Positions 41,540 to 51,438 of a stretch of DNA of 64,000 nt are shown here, one piece after another. Origin of the DNA: Halomonas getboli (GTDB lineage Bacteria > Pseudomonadota > Gammaproteobacteria > Pseudomonadales > Halomonadaceae); contig NZ_JALMEW010000006.1 of NCBI RefSeq assembly GCF_023094245.1, positions 62,001 through 126,000 on the forward strand, given 5' to 3'. The position numbers and the translations under genes were made by a program. The notes below the pieces were generated by a model, which worked only from the letters and a program-made list of their open reading frames with translations, searched no databases and was not told where the DNA came from. Position 1 is the stretch's first letter. Every line of letters starts with the position of its first letter.

Positions 41540-43431
41540 CCGTTGGCCACTCGGGTGTCGTCCAGCAGGCGTCGCTTCTTGAGGTGGATCAGCAGGATCG
41601 AGACCGCCGCCGGCGTCACGCCGGAGATGCGCCCGGCCTGGGCCAGGGTCTCGGGCCGCGCCTCGATGAGCTTCTGGCGAATCTCGTTGGACAGCCCCTC
41701 GACCTGGTCGTAGTCGAGCGATTCGGGCAGCCGGGTGGCCTCGTGGCGCTTGAGCTTGTCGATCTCGTCCTGCTGGCGATCGATGTAGCCCTGATACTTG
41801 GCCTGGATCTGCACCTGCTCGGCGACGCGCTCGTCCTCGACCGGCTCGCCGACCAGCCCGGCCACGTCGGCATAGCCGAGCTCGGGGCGCTTGAGCAGGT
41901 CCTGCAGGTTGTACTCTCGGGCCAGGGGCTGGCCGGTCTTCTCGGCCACGGCCTCGGCGGCCTCGGTGCCGGGCTGCACCCAGCTGGCCTTGAGGCGCGC
42001 GCTCTCGCTCTCGATCGCCTCGCGCTTGGCGCTGAAGTCGGCCCAGCGACGATCATCCACCAGTCCCAGGTCGCGCCCGGCCTCGGTGAGGCGCAGGTCG
42101 GCGTTGTCCTCGCGCAGCAGCAGGCGATATTCCGCCCTCGAGGTGAACATCCGGTAGGGCTCCTTGGTCCCCAGGGTGATCAGGTCATCGACCAGCACGC
42201 CGAGGTAGGCCTCGTCGCGCCGCGGCCACCAGGCCTCGAGCCCGCTGGCCCGGCGAGCCGCGTTGAGGCCGGCCAGCAGCCCCTGGGCGCCGGCTTCCTC
42301 GTAGCCCGTGGTGCCGTTGATCTGGCCGGCGAAGAACAGGTTGTGGATAAATTTCGTTTCCAGCGAATGCTTGAGGTCTCGCGGATCGAAGAAATCGTAC
42401 TCGATGGCGTACCCGGGTCGCGTGATGTGGGCGTTCTCCAGGCCCTTCATCGAGCGCACGACCTGCAGCTGCACGTCGAACGGCAGCGAGGTCGAGATGC
42501 CGTTGGGATACAGCTCGTGAGTATCCAGCCCCTCCGGCTCGATGAAGATCTGGTGGCTCGCCTTGTCGGCGAAGCGATGCACCTTGTCCTCGATGGAGGG
42601 GCAGTAGCGCGGTCCCACCCCTTCGATCACGCCCGAGAACATCGGCGAGCGATCGAGGTTGGCGCGGATGATCTCGTGGCTGCGCTCGTTGGTCTGGGCG
42701 ATGTGGCAGCTGATCTGGCGCGGATGCATCTCGCGGCTGCCGAGGTAGGACATCACCGGCGTCGGGGTATCGCCCGGCTGCTCCTCGAGCACCGAGAAAT
42801 CGACGCTCTTGGCATCGATGCGCGGCGGGGTGCCGGTCTTCAATCGATCGACGCGGAACGGCAGTGCACGCAGGCGCTCGGCCAGGGCGTTGGACGGCGG
42901 ATCCCCCGTGCGGCCGCCGCGGCTGTTGTCCAGGCCGATGTGGATAACGCCGCCGAGGAAGGTGCCGGTACACAGCACCACGGTCTCGCCCATGAAGCGC
43001 ACGCCGGTCTCGGTGACCACGCCGCGCACGGTGTCGCCGTCGACGACCAGATCGCCGGCGGCCTGCTGGAAGATCGTCAGGTTGGGCTGGTTCTCCAGCA
43101 TGCCGCGAATGGCGGCCTTGTAGCGCACGCGGTCGGCCTGGGCGCGGGTCGCCCGCACCGCGGGACCCTTGCGTGCGTTGAGTACCCGGAACTGGATGCC
43201 GCCCAGGTCGGTGGCCAGTCCCATGGCGCCGCCGAGCGCATCGATCTCCTTGACCAGATGGCTCTTGCCGATCCCGCCGATGGCGGGATTGCAGGACATC
43301 TGGCCCAGGGTCTCGATGTTGTGGGTCAGCAGCAGGGTCCGGCAGCCCATGCGGGCCGAGGCCAGGGCGGCTTCGGTCCCGGCATGGCCGCCGCCGATGA
43401 CGATGACGTCGAAGCGGTCGGGGTACTCCAA
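41536..43431 (-). CDS. mnmG: tRNA uridine-5-carboxymethylaminomethyl modification enzyme MnmG (GidA)
   Basis: A 631-residue FAD protein that with MnmE modifies U34 of tRNAs. The FAD motif [19 protein letters not shown] is at the N-terminus, with [21 protein letters not shown] and the [21 protein letters not shown] block. The C-terminal helical domain binds MnmE. Translation starts at TTG (43431) preceded by GAGGTGAACC; no ATG is available at the right place. It borders the putative oriC, the position gidA occupies in E. coli. Confidence 0.95.
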   Translation of the reverse strand: MEYPDRFDVIVIGGGHAGTEAALASARMGCRTLLLTHNIETLGQMSCNPAIGGIGKSHLVKEIDALGGAMGLATDLGGIQFRVLNARKGPAVRATRAQADRVRYKAAIRGMLENQPNLTIFQQAAGDLVVDGDTVRGVVTETGVRFMGETVVLCTGTFLGGVIHIGLDNSRGGRTGDPPSNALAERLRALPFRVDRLKTGTPPRIDAKSVDFSVLEEQPGDTPTPVMSYLGSREMHPRQISCHIAQTNERSHEIIRANLDRSPMFSGVIEGVGPRYCPSIEDKVHRFADKASHQIFIEPEGLDTHELYPNGISTSLPFDVQLQVVRSMKGLENAHITRPGYAIEYDFFDPRDLKHSLETKFIHNLFFAGQINGTTGYEEAGAQGLLAGLNAARRASGLEAWWPRRDEAYLGVLVDDLITLGTKEPYRMFTSRAEYRLLLREDNADLRLTEAGRDLGLVDDRRWADFSAKREAIESESARLKASWVQPGTEAAEAVAEKTGQPLAREYNLQDLLKRPELGYADVAGLVGEPVEDERVAEQVQIQAKYQGYIDRQQDEIDKLKRHEATRLPESLDYDQVEGLSNEIRQKLIEARPETLAQAGRISGVTPAAVSILLIHLKKRRLLDDTRVANG

Positions 43432-43500
43432 GGTTCACCTCGATCGGCGCCGTCGCGCCGAATGTTGCGGATCAGGGGATGAAATCAGCCCGCCAGTATA

Positions 43501-43897
43501 AACCCTCTTGTGGGTAACCGTCAGGGTTTTCCACATCTGTCTCGTCCTTGGAGTGGTTTCATTCCCGGTCTTAAATAAAAAAACAAATAGATAAAAAGGA
43601 AGTTCTGTTGTGGTAGTAACTACTGGTGTGGACATTTCTCGTGGATAACCAGATTTATCCATTTTCCATCAGAGCCTTAGATTGTTGACGATAACCGGGA
43701 CAAGAGGCGGACCGCCTGCGGAGGGCGTGTTCGGGGCCTGTGGGCAACATCGGCAGTTACCCACAGGGGACGCCGAGCACGGCTTGTCCACCGAGTTCTT
43801 CCTGGCTTGTCACCGTGGCTGTGAACAACCGAATCGATCCATCCCCAGGCCCGCTGTGGCCCGGCTGAGCGGCGAATCACGAAAAATCTTGTCCACA
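43501..43897. other. putative chromosomal replication origin (oriC)
   Basis: This stretch has no credible gene. An AT-rich block (43570-43602, runs of A and T) looks like a DNA-unwinding element. Around it are 9-mers matching or one to two bases from the DnaA box TTATNCACA: 43509-43517 (reverse), 43527-43535, 43627-43635 (reverse), 43640-43648 (reverse), 43655-43663, 43739-43747 (reverse), 43757-43765, 43784-43792, 43820-43828 (reverse) and 43889-43897. The order mnmG, AT block, box cluster is the same as in E. coli, and parAB and atp genes follow. GATC sites are sparse (three seen between 43440 and 43840), unlike the Dam/SeqA-dense E. coli origin. Confidence 0.8.
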
Positions 43898-43911
43898 GGC
43901 CGGAAACGGCC

Positions 43912-43944
43912 AAAAAAAGGGCCCTGTCGCTGACGACAGGGCCC
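43912..43944 (-). terminator. terminator of the amino-acid ABC transporter operon
   Basis: A perfect 11-bp stem (43919-43929 with 43934-43944), a CTGA loop and seven T on the minus strand (43912-43918) lie 26 bp after the stop of the ATPase gene. It would also insulate the origin from transcription. Confidence 0.92.
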
Positions 43945-43969
43945 CGATGAGGCGGTATATCGCTGGCTG

Positions 43970-44743
43970 TCAGTGCTTGAGCACGCGCGACAGGAACTGC
44001 TGGGTCGGTTCCGCCTGGGGCGAATCGAAGATCGTCTCGGGCGGACCCTCCTCGGCGATCTCGCCCTTGTGAATGAAGATCACTCGGTCGGCAACCTCTC
44101 GCGCAAAGCCCATCTCGTGGGTGACGATCAGCATGGTCATGCCTTCGTTGGCGAGCTCGCGCATGGCATCCAGCACCTCGCCGATCATCTCCGGGTCCAG
44201 CGCCGAGGTGGGCTCGTCGAACAGCATCAGTCGCGGTTCCATGGCCAGCGCTCGGGCCAGGGCCACGCGCTGCTGCTGGCCGCCGGAGAGCTGGGTGGGG
44301 AACTTGGCGGCCTGGTCGGCGATGCCGACCCGGTCGAGCAGCCGTTCGGCGTTCTGGGTGGCCTCCTGGCGGCTCAGTCCGCGGACCTTCATGGGGGCCA
44401 GGACCACGTTCTCCAGCACGCTCAGATGCGGGAACAGGTTGAACTGCTGGAAGACCATGCCGACCTCGGTGCGGATCTTCTGCAGCGCCTGGGTGGCCTT
44501 GCCGTGGGGCTTGAGCGGGTTGCCGTCGACCTCCAGCTCACCCTGTTGGAACTCTTCCAGGCCGTTGATGCAGCGAATCAGGGTCGACTTGCCGGAGCCG
44601 CTGGCCCCGATGATCACCACTACCTCGCCGGGCGTGACCTCGAGATCGATGTCCTTGAGCACGTGGTGGTCGCCGAAGGACTTGTTGAGCTTGTGCAGGC
44701 GGACGATGGGCTCGCCGCCTGAGGGGGGCGTTCGTTGGTTCAT
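43970..44743 (-). CDS. polar amino acid ABC transporter ATP-binding protein (GlnQ family)
   Basis: A 257-residue ABC ATPase. Walker A is GASGSGKST, the Q-loop [17 protein letters not shown], the signature LSGGQQQRV, Walker [16 protein letters not shown] and the switch [15 protein letters not shown]. This is the GlnQ/HisP/ArtP pattern. It is the last gene of a binding protein-permease-ATPase operon. The transported amino acid cannot be read from the ATPase. Confidence 0.93.
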   Translation of the reverse strand: MNQRTPPSGGEPIVRLHKLNKSFGDHHVLKDIDLEVTPGEVVVIIGASGSGKSTLIRCINGLEEFQQGELEVDGNPLKPHGKATQALQKIRTEVGMVFQQFNLFPHLSVLENVVLAPMKVRGLSRQEATQNAERLLDRVGIADQAAKFPTQLSGGQQQRVALARALAMEPRLMLFDEPTSALDPEMIGEVLDAMRELANEGMTMLIVTHEMGFAREVADRVIFIHKGEIAEEGPPETIFDSPQAEPTQQFLSRVLKH

Positions 44744-44758
44744 GTGTGCGTGCCTTCC

Positions 44759-45430
44759 TTATTGTCCGACCAGGCCCTTGCGCTCCAGCAGGCGCAGCGC
44801 CGCGGAGAGCGACAGGGTGACCACCAGGTAGAGCATGGCCACCATCAGATAGACCTCCAGGGCGTTGAAGGTGGTGGCGATGTAGACCTGGCCCTGGCGC
44901 ACCAGCTCGCCCACGCCGATCACCGAGAACAGCGAGGTGTCCTTGATGCTGATGATGCCCTGGTTGCCGAGCGACGGGATCATGCGGCGCAGGGCCTGGG
45001 GCCAGATGATGTAGCGGAAGGTCTGGCGCCGTGACAGGCCCAGCGACAGCCCGGCCTCGCGCTGGCCGCGCTCGATCGACTGCACGCCGCCGCGCACGAT
45101 CTCGGAGATGTAGGCGCCGGAGTTGACGGCGATGGCGGCGATACCGGCGACCAGGGCATTGATGGGGCCGCCGAGCAGCTGTGGCAGGCCGTAGAAGATG
45201 AACAGCACCTGCACCAGCACCGGGGTGCCGCGGAAGACCTCGATGTAGGCCACGGCGGGCACGCGCAGCCAGCGTGACGGGCTGATACGCAGCAGGCCGA
45301 AGACGATGCCGATGACGAAGCCGATGGCCAGACCGACGAACGAGATCAGCAGGGTGTAGGGAATCCCCGTCAGCAGATGGGGGATGGAGGCGAAGGCCGC
45401 CTGCCAGTCGAATTGAAAGGTGACGTCCAC
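44759..45430 (-). CDS. polar amino acid ABC transporter permease (HisMQ/GlnP family)
   Basis: A 223-residue permease with five hydrophobic helices. The family EAA loop reads [33 protein letters not shown], and [20 protein letters not shown] is the HEAT-type motif of the HisMQ family. Only one permease gene is present, so it probably works as a homodimer. GTG start at 45430 with a GGAG site; 15 bp upstream of the ATPase gene. Confidence 0.93.
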   Translation of the reverse strand: MDVTFQFDWQAAFASIPHLLTGIPYTLLISFVGLAIGFVIGIVFGLLRISPSRWLRVPAVAYIEVFRGTPVLVQVLFIFYGLPQLLGGPINALVAGIAAIAVNSGAYISEIVRGGVQSIERGQREAGLSLGLSRRQTFRYIIWPQALRRMIPSLGNQGIISIKDTSLFSVIGVGELVRQGQVYIATTFNALEVYLMVAMLYLVVTLSLSAALRLLERKGLVGQ

Positions 45431-45478
45431 GTGGGAACTCCGTCAGGATGCGCAGGAGAAAGACGAGCCGAAATGCAA

Positions 45479-45506
45479 CGGGGTCGGGTCACATGACCCG
45501 ACCCCG
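45479..45506 (-). terminator. intercistronic hairpin between binding-protein and permease genes
   Basis: A perfect 12-bp stem (45479-45490 with 45495-45506) with an ACAT loop lies 20 bp after the binding-protein stop. No strong T run follows. Such structures usually stabilise the binding-protein mRNA or partly terminate, giving more binding protein than membrane subunits. Confidence 0.7.
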
Positions 45507-45525
45507 TTCAGGCCTGTGGCGACGG

Positions 45526-46284
45526 TTACTCGCCGCTGGCGCTGCCGAACCACTTGGTGTGGATCTCGTCGTAGGTGCCGTCTTCCTTCATGGAAGCCAG
45601 GGCCTCGTTGACGGGTTCGACCCAGTCGCTGCCCTTGACCAGCACGATGCCGTACTGCTGACCCTCGTAGAGCGGACCGACGACCTTGGCGCGGCCCTCG
45701 CCCTGGGTCTGGGAGAAGTAGCCGACGTTGGGCGCGTCGTAGAAGACGGCGTCGACGCTGCCGCCGAGCAGCGCCATGTACATGTCGCTGGAGCCCGGGT
45801 AGGGGGTGATGTCGGCATTATCGCCCAGGTGTTCCTGGAGATAGTCGTAGCTGGTGGAGCCGATCTTGGTACCGACGGACTTGCCTTCCAGGTCCTCGAT
45901 GCTCTGGATGCTGTCGTCGTCGGCGTTGACCAGCAGGCGCAGACCGCTGTCGTAGTAGGGATCGGAGAAGTCGACGATCTCGGCGCGTTCGTCGGTGATG
46001 GTGATGCCGGCGATGGCGATGTCGACGTTACCGGTCTGGACGGCGGGGATGATGCCGTTGAAGTCCATGGTGCGCAGGTTGTAATCGAACCCGGCGCGCT
46101 TGGCGACTTCGGCGACGATGTCCATGTCGAAGCCGACCATCTGGCCGGAGTCCTGGTCCATCATCTCGAAGGGCACGAAGCTCGGGTCGGTGACGACGTC
46201 CAGAGTCTCCTTGGCCTGTGCCGAGGTCGCGAGGCCGAGAGCGAGGCAGGACGCCAGCGTGGCGACCGTGAATTGACGCTTCAT
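45526..46284 (-). CDS. amino acid ABC transporter substrate-binding protein
   Basis: A 252-residue periplasmic protein. The signal peptide MKRQFTVATLASCLALGLAT ends at SAQA-KE (about residue 24). The mature protein has the PBPb pattern FVPFEMMDQDSGQMVGFDMDI, AITITDERAEIVDFSDPYY-type block (GITITDERAEIVDFSDPYYD) and VGTKIGSTSYDYL. It is GlnH-like, for polar amino acids. The ATG at 46284 follows GGAGAGAT; the longer frame to 46326 would precede that site. Confidence 0.92.
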   Translation of the reverse strand: MKRQFTVATLASCLALGLATSAQAKETLDVVTDPSFVPFEMMDQDSGQMVGFDMDIVAEVAKRAGFDYNLRTMDFNGIIPAVQTGNVDIAIAGITITDERAEIVDFSDPYYDSGLRLLVNADDDSIQSIEDLEGKSVGTKIGSTSYDYLQEHLGDNADITPYPGSSDMYMALLGGSVDAVFYDAPNVGYFSQTQGEGRAKVVGPLYEGQQYGIVLVKGSDWVEPVNEALASMKEDGTYDEIHTKWFGSASGE

Positions 46285-46398
46285 ATATCTCTCCACTGGA
46301 ATGATTTGTTTTGGAGTACCAATCAACCATGGCGAGTTGCCGGGAGAGCGTCAAGTCTCGGCAAATGGGCCTGCAGGGGGTGGCCGTCAACGCTGGGC

Positions 46399-46752
46399 CT
46401 AGACCATGAAGGAGGCGCCGCAGCCGCAGGTGGTGGTGGCGTTGGGGTTCTGTATCAGGAAGCGCGCGCCGGCCAGGCCCTCCTCGTAGTCGACGGTGGA
46501 GCCGACCAGATACTGGTAGGAGAGCGGGTCGACGACCAGCGCCACGTCGCCGAACTCGATCAGGGTGTCGTCGTCGGCGATCTGCTCGGCGAGGTCGAAG
46601 CCGTACTGGAAGCCGGAGCAGCCGCCGCCGGTCACGTAGACCCGTAGCGTGAGGCCGGGCTTGCCTTCCGCCTCGCCGAGGGCCTTGAGACGGGCCTTGG
46701 CGCTGTCGGAGAGCAGCAGAGGGGTAGGAACGAAGGATGCGGCACCGCTCAT
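46399..46752 (-). CDS. erpA: iron-sulfur cluster insertion protein ErpA
   Basis: A 117-residue A-type Fe-S carrier. The three conserved cysteines are in [12 protein letters not shown] and near the C-terminus in [33 protein letters not shown] and [18 protein letters not shown] are typical of ErpA, supplying clusters to IspG and others. The ATG at 46752 has a GGAGG site 8 bp upstream. It neighbours argC as in pseudomonads. Confidence 0.94.
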   Translation of the reverse strand: MSGAASFVPTPLLLSDSAKARLKALGEAEGKPGLTLRVYVTGGGCSGFQYGFDLAEQIADDDTLIEFGDVALVVDPLSYQYLVGSTVDYEEGLAGARFLIQNPNATTTCGCGASFMV

Positions 46753-47014
46753 GGGTGACCTCCCCGGAAATCGATGAATGTCGTGCGGACGACGATTATC
46801 CATAACCCTTAGCAAAAGGGTCAACTATTGGAGGTGGGACAGGGCTATCGCAGCTATCGCGCCCGCTCGGGGCTGATCCGGGGACAGGTCTCCGAGGGGC
46901 GCTGTGAACCCCTCCCTGGGCGCTACTTTGGCCATCCATGGCCAAAACCCCCTCTTCGACCTGTCGCCGGCGCCCCTCGCCATGCGGGCAACGATTGCCC
47001 TGGGGGAGGAGGGG

Positions 47015-48049
47015 TCAGGGCATCATCGCCGGGGCGTCGAGGCCGGCGAACTCGTCGAGGCCGAACATCAGGTTGAGGTTGTGCACGGCCTGGCCGGAGG
47101 CGCCCTTGACCAGGTTGTCGATCACCGAGAGCACCACCACGGTGTCGCCGCCGCCGGGGCGATGCACGGCCATGCGGCAGACGTTGGCGCCCTTGACGCT
47201 GCGCGTCTCGGGGTGGCTGCCCGCGGGCATGACGTCGACGAAGGGCTCGTCGGCGAAGCGCCGCTCGAACAGCGCCTGCAGGTCGCCCGGCTCGCCTTGC
47301 AGGCGGCCGTAGAGGGTGGCGTGGATGCCGCGGATCATCGGCGTCAGGTGCGGCACGAAGGTCAGCCCCACCGGGCCGTTGGCGGCGTCGCCGAGGCCCT
47401 GGCGGATCTCGGGCAGGTGGCGGTGGCCGGAGGCGCCGTAGGCCTTCATCGATTCGCTGGCCTCGGCCAGCAGCGACGGCACCTTGGCGCCGCGGCCGGC
47501 GCCGGTGACGCCGGACTTGCAGTCGGCGATCACGTGGTCGGCGTCGATCAGCCCGGCCTCCAGCAGCGGCAGCAGGCCGAGCTGGACGGCGGTGGGATAG
47601 CAGCCGGGCACGGCGATCAGGCGCGCTTGGCGGATGCGCTCGCGGTTGACCTCGGGCAGGCCGTAGACGGCTTCCTCGAGCAGCTCGGGGGCGCCGTGGG
47701 GCTGGCCGTACCAGGCGGCCCACTCGTCGGCGTCGCGCAGGCGGAAGTCCGCCGACAGGTCGATGACCCGAGTGCCGCGCTCGAGCAGCTCGCCGGCCAG
47801 GGCGTGGGCCACGCCGTGGGGCGTGGCGAAGAACACCGCATCGCAGGCCGCCAGGCGTGCCGGATCGGGCTCGCTGAAGCGCAGCGCGTCATAGTGGCCG
47901 CGCAGGTTGGGGTACAGCTCGCTGACCCCGAGTCCGGCCTCGCTGCGCGAGGTGATGGCCTCGACGCTGACGTCCGGGTGGCGAGCCAGCAACCTGAGCA
48001 GTTCGACGCCGGTGTAACCGGTGCCGCCGACGATTCCGACCTTGATCAC
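47015..48049 (-). CDS. argC: N-acetyl-gamma-glutamyl-phosphate reductase
   Basis: A 344-residue NADPH-dependent arginine-biosynthesis enzyme. It begins [20 protein letters not shown] (Rossmann) and has the catalytic Cys150 in [14 protein letters not shown], with [15 protein letters not shown] following. GTG at 48049 is chosen because a GAGGAG site lies just upstream and the protein then starts at the fold; an ATG at 48121 would add 24 unconserved residues. It is divergent from the CLC channel gene. The 262-bp gap to erpA holds only a small palindrome (TTGGCCATCCATGGCCAA near 46929-46946). Confidence 0.94.
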   Translation of the reverse strand: MIKVGIVGGTGYTGVELLRLLARHPDVSVEAITSRSEAGLGVSELYPNLRGHYDALRFSEPDPARLAACDAVFFATPHGVAHALAGELLERGTRVIDLSADFRLRDADEWAAWYGQPHGAPELLEEAVYGLPEVNRERIRQARLIAVPGCYPTAVQLGLLPLLEAGLIDADHVIADCKSGVTGAGRGAKVPSLLAEASESMKAYGASGHRHLPEIRQGLGDAANGPVGLTFVPHLTPMIRGIHATLYGRLQGEPGDLQALFERRFADEPFVDVMPAGSHPETRSVKGANVCRMAVHRPGGGDTVVVLSVIDNLVKGASGQAVHNLNLMFGLDEFAGLDAPAMMP

Positions 48050-48160
48050 GATGGGGCTCCTCGATGGTGGACGCTGGGACCTGGGTGGGGGGATATGATA
48101 CACAAGAGAGAGGGCTCCCACCCAGCCTCGGAAGGGGCCGCAGCGTACAGGAAGGTTACC

Positions 48161-49936
48161 TTGCCGCGTCTCTCGTTACCTCGCTTCACACTCGAACGTT
48201 TTCGCCATCGTCTTGCCAGCGTGGATGCCCTGCCACAGCTCTGCGTGCTGGGATTGATATCGGGCCTGATCACCGGCGGCCTGATGGTGATCTTCCGACT
48301 CCTGCTCATCCTCGGGGCCTCCGCCTTCATGCCAGGCGACAACCCCGAGGCCTTCGAGGCGCTGCCGCCGCTGACGCGCTCGCTGCTGCCGCTGCTGGCG
48401 GTGACGCTGATCGGCATCTGGCTGTGGCGGTTGAGGCCCGCGGGCCGGCAAATCGGCATCGCCCACGTGATCGAGCGACTGACCTACCATCAGGGCCGCT
48501 TCCCGGTGCGCAACTGGTTCACCCAGTGGTGGGTGGGTCTGATCTCGGTGCTGGGCGGGCTCTCGGCGGGCCGCGAGGGCCCCGCGATTCACCTGGGCGC
48601 GGCGGCCTGCAGCGGGCTCGGCCAGCGCCTGCGCCTACCCCACAACAGCCTGCGCGTGCTGGTGGCCTGTGGCACCGCGGCGGGCATCTCGGCGTCGTTC
48701 CACACGCCGATTGCCGGGGTCATCTTCGCCATGGAGGTGGTGATGATGGAGTACACCATCACCGGCTTCATGCCGGTGATCCTGGCCTCGACCACGGCGG
48801 CCGTGGTGTCCCAGGCGGTATTCGGCTTCGAACTGCCCTTCGAGGGCACCGGCATCGCCCTGGGCTCGCTGTTGAATCTGCCCTGGATCGTGCTGAGCGC
48901 GCTGGGCATCGGCCTGCTGGCCGGGGGCTTCGTGCGGGTGGCGCGCGCCGGCGATCGCCTCAAGCGGGTGCCCTTCGCCGCTCGCTTCGCCCTGGCCGGC
49001 GGTGTGGTGGGCGTGCTGGCCTGGTGGTATCCGCAGGTGCAGGGCATGGGCTACGACACCCTGGGGCTGACCATCGGTGGCTCGCTGAGCCTCGACGTGC
49101 TGCTGGCGGTGGCCATCGGCAAGCTGCTGATCACCGCCTTCGTGGTGGCCTGCGGCATTCCAGTGAGCATCATCGGCCCGGTGCTGGTGGCCGGCGGCGC
49201 GGCCGGCGCGCTGTGCGGCCTGCTCGGGGCCCAGCTGATGCCAGAGCTCGCCGCGGGCCCGGCCCTCTACGCCATGCTGGGCATGGCGGCGATGATGGGC
49301 GCCGTGTTGCAGGCGCCGCTGGCGGCGCTGATGGCGCTGCTGGAGCTGACCCATAACCCCAACCTGATCCTGCCCGGCATGCTGGCGGTGGTGGTGGCCG
49401 GGCTGACCTCACGCCAGCTGTGCGGCTGCGACGGTTTCTTCATCAGCGTCACGCGGCACGGCCTGCATCCGCTGCAGCAGCCGCTGATGCAGGCGCTCAA
49501 CCGGGTCTCGGTGCCGGCGGTAATGGAACGGCAGCTGGTACGCACGCGGCGTCGGGTGACCCTGGAGCAGGCGGAGTCGCTGCTCGAGGCCAAACCGGTG
49601 TGGATCCTGATCGAGCGCTCCAGCGACGCCAAGCCGACCCTGGCGCTGAAGGCGGCCGACCTGGTGCGCTGGCTGCTCGAGCACGACGAGACCGACAAGC
49701 TGATCGACAAGGAGGGGCGCTTCGACCTGCTGGAGATTCCCGGCCAGCGCCTCGACCTGGCGCCGATACACCTGCAGGCGACGCTCTCCGAGGCCTTCTC
49801 GCGGCTCAACACCAAGCACGCCGACGCGCTCTACGTCGAGCACGGTCATCGGCCGAAGCAGAAGCGGATTTCCGGTATCATCACCCGCGACGCCATCGAG
49901 CGTTACTATCGCTACAGCGATGCATCCCCCGGCTAG
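48161..49936 (+). CDS. CLC family chloride channel/antiporter with C-terminal CBS domains
   Basis: A protein of about 591 residues. The membrane part has the CLC signatures [17 protein letters not shown] (gating Glu), [24 protein letters not shown] and a late block ending [18 protein letters not shown]. The C-terminal cytosolic region (about 445-590) looks like a CBS pair, ending in [15 protein letters not shown]. It moves Cl- (possibly Cl-/H+ exchange) across the inner membrane. The start is uncertain: TTG at 48161 has a strong AGGAAGG site, while ATG at 48095 in the same frame has only a G run and adds 22 polar residues. The same frame is open much further upstream across argC, which is an artefact. 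Confidence 0.9.
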   Translation: MPRLSLPRFTLERFRHRLASVDALPQLCVLGLISGLITGGLMVIFRLLLILGASAFMPGDNPEAFEALPPLTRSLLPLLAVTLIGIWLWRLRPAGRQIGIAHVIERLTYHQGRFPVRNWFTQWWVGLISVLGGLSAGREGPAIHLGAAACSGLGQRLRLPHNSLRVLVACGTAAGISASFHTPIAGVIFAMEVVMMEYTITGFMPVILASTTAAVVSQAVFGFELPFEGTGIALGSLLNLPWIVLSALGIGLLAGGFVRVARAGDRLKRVPFAARFALAGGVVGVLAWWYPQVQGMGYDTLGLTIGGSLSLDVLLAVAIGKLLITAFVVACGIPVSIIGPVLVAGGAAGALCGLLGAQLMPELAAGPALYAMLGMAAMMGAVLQAPLAALMALLELTHNPNLILPGMLAVVVAGLTSRQLCGCDGFFISVTRHGLHPLQQPLMQALNRVSVPAVMERQLVRTRRRVTLEQAESLLEAKPVWILIERSSDAKPTLALKAADLVRWLLEHDETDKLIDKEGRFDLLEIPGQRLDLAPIHLQATLSEAFSRLNTKHADALYVEHGHRPKQKRISGIITRDAIERYYRYSDASPG

Positions 49937-49944
49937 GAGTCGAC

Positions 49945-50376
49945 ATGTACCTCTGGATCAAGGCCCTGCACCTGGTGGCCGTGGTGACCTGGTTCGCCGC
50001 CCTGTTCTATCTGCCGCGCCTCTACGTCTATCACGCCATGGCCCGGGACCGCGGCGAGTCGCAGGCCATCGAGTACTTCAAGACCATGGAGCGCAAGCTG
50101 TATCGCGGCATCATGACGCCCTCGATGATCGCCGTGCTGGTGTTCGGCGGGTGGCTGTTGGCGCTGAATCCCGGCTGGCTGTCCCAGGGCTGGATGCACG
50201 CCAAGCTGACCCTGGTGGCGGCGCTGGTGGCCTATCACCATGTGTGCCTGATCTATCTCAAGCAGTTCGCCGACGACCGCTGCACCCGCAGCCACCGCTA
50301 CTTCCGCATCTTCAACGAGCTGCCGGTGATCGCCCTGCTGCTGATCGTGCTGCTCGCCGTGTTGAAGCCGTTCTGA
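49945..50376 (+). CDS. hemJ: protoporphyrinogen oxidase HemJ (CopD-like)
   Basis: A 143-residue membrane protein with four hydrophobic helices. The N-terminus YLWIKALHLVAVVTWFAALFYLPRLYVYH contains the two conserved histidines of HemJ, and RIFNELPVIALLLIVLLAVLKPF is the typical C-terminus. It oxidises protoporphyrinogen IX in heme synthesis. AGGAG precedes the ATG and overlaps the clc stop. Downstream it overlaps thiD by one base (TGATG), and hemL follows, consistent with a heme role. Confidence 0.92.
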   Translation: MYLWIKALHLVAVVTWFAALFYLPRLYVYHAMARDRGESQAIEYFKTMERKLYRGIMTPSMIAVLVFGGWLLALNPGWLSQGWMHAKLTLVAALVAYHHVCLIYLKQFADDRCTRSHRYFRIFNELPVIALLLIVLLAVLKPF

Positions 50377-51239
50377 TGGCGCCGAATCCCGAGACCCACC
50401 CTCACCTGCCCGCGGTGCTGGTGCTGGCCGGCCACGATCCCACCGGCGGCGCCGGGCTGGTGGCCGATAGCGAGGCGGTGGCCGCCTGCGGTGGCTGGGC
50501 GCTGACCGTGCCCACGGCGCTGACGGTGCAGAACTGTCGGGACGTGAGCGCCGTGCAACCGGTGGATGCGGCGCTGATCCGCGAGGCCGCCGCGGCGCTG
50601 GAGGACATCGAGATCGCCGCCATCAAGGTCGGCCTGCTGGCCTCAGAGGCGGCGCTCGACGCGGTGGTGGACATCATCCGGCGCCGGCCGGGCGTGCCGG
50701 TGGTGGTCGATCCGGTGCTCAGGGCCGGCGGCGGACATGAGTTGTCCACACCCGCCCTGGTCGAGGCCTTTCGCCGGCGGCTGCTGCCCCTTGTGGATAT
50801 CCTGACGCCCAATCGCCGCGAGCTGGCCCGGCTGGCCGGCCCCGACTGCCGCGACGACACCGAGCGCGTCGTCGCGCTGATGCACCTGGGCTGCCAGGCG
50901 GTGCTGGTCACCGGCACCGACGATCCCGAGGCGCGTGCACCGGCGGATCGGGTGGTGCACACGCTGCACATGCCGGACGGCGATCGCCAGTGGCGCTGGC
51001 CGCGGCTGGCCGGCACCTTCCACGGCTCCGGCTGCACCCTGGCGTCGGCGCTGGCCTCCCGGCTGGCTCAGGGCGAAACGCTGGTGGCGGCCTGCGAGCA
51101 GGCCCAGGACTACACCTGGCAGGCGCTGGCCCATGGCTGGCGGCCGGGGGATGAGAACGTTGCCGATGACGCCGCCGGCCAGTGGCTGCCAAGGCGGCTG
51201 TGGCGGCTGCCGGGCGCCTGTGCCGAGCGAGGCATCTAG
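50376..51239 (+). CDS. thiD: hydroxymethylpyrimidine/phosphomethylpyrimidine kinase ThiD
   Basis: A 287-residue ribokinase-fold kinase of thiamine synthesis. VLVLAGHDPTGGAGLVADSEA is the ThiD N-terminal signature; ALTVQNCRDV, IKVGLLAS, VVVDPVLRAGGG and the anion-hole GTFHGSGCTLASALASRLA follow. Its ATG overlaps the hemJ stop, so the two are coupled. The C-terminal tail beyond residue 260 is divergent. Confidence 0.92.
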   Translation: MAPNPETHPHLPAVLVLAGHDPTGGAGLVADSEAVAACGGWALTVPTALTVQNCRDVSAVQPVDAALIREAAAALEDIEIAAIKVGLLASEAALDAVVDIIRRRPGVPVVVDPVLRAGGGHELSTPALVEAFRRRLLPLVDILTPNRRELARLAGPDCRDDTERVVALMHLGCQAVLVTGTDDPEARAPADRVVHTLHMPDGDRQWRWPRLAGTFHGSGCTLASALASRLAQGETLVAACEQAQDYTWQALAHGWRPGDENVADDAAGQWLPRRLWRLPGACAERGI

Positions 51240-51347
51240 GCGTCGGGCTGGTCATCCACGGCCGCAGCATCGAGAATGAGGCCATGACGGCGACATCTTC
51301 GCGGGGATTGGGCGACGTTCACCGGGGAATCACCGCTCACTCAGAGA

Positions 51348-51368
51348 TTGTCCATAGATTTATCCACA
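51348..51368 (+). promoter_or_regulatory. pair of DnaA-box-like sites upstream of hemL
   Basis: TTGTCCATA (51348-51356) and a perfect TTATCCACA (51360-51368) lie in direct orientation 71-91 bp upstream of the hemL ATG, in the 199-bp gap after thiD. The second matches the strongest DnaA-binding sequence. A role in DnaA-dependent control or titration is possible; no promoter hexamers are clear. Confidence 0.5.
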
Positions 51369-51438
51369 GGCCGAAGGCCGTGACCGCGCGGCTTCGGCGT
51401 GATACGACGATAAACTTTCAACAGTAAACGAGGTTGAC

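Noticed and set aside
45421-45440. Candidate parS site (core CCACGTGG)
   Set aside because: Only the central 8 bp resemble the ParB site; the flanking bases do not match the TGTTYCACGTGRAACA consensus. No convincing parS was seen by eye in the window.
46904-48160. Long plus-strand extension of the CLC channel frame across argC and toward erpA
   Set aside because: The extension is antisense to argC, lacks a family match, and a strong ribosome-binding site exists at 48154 before the TTG at 48161.
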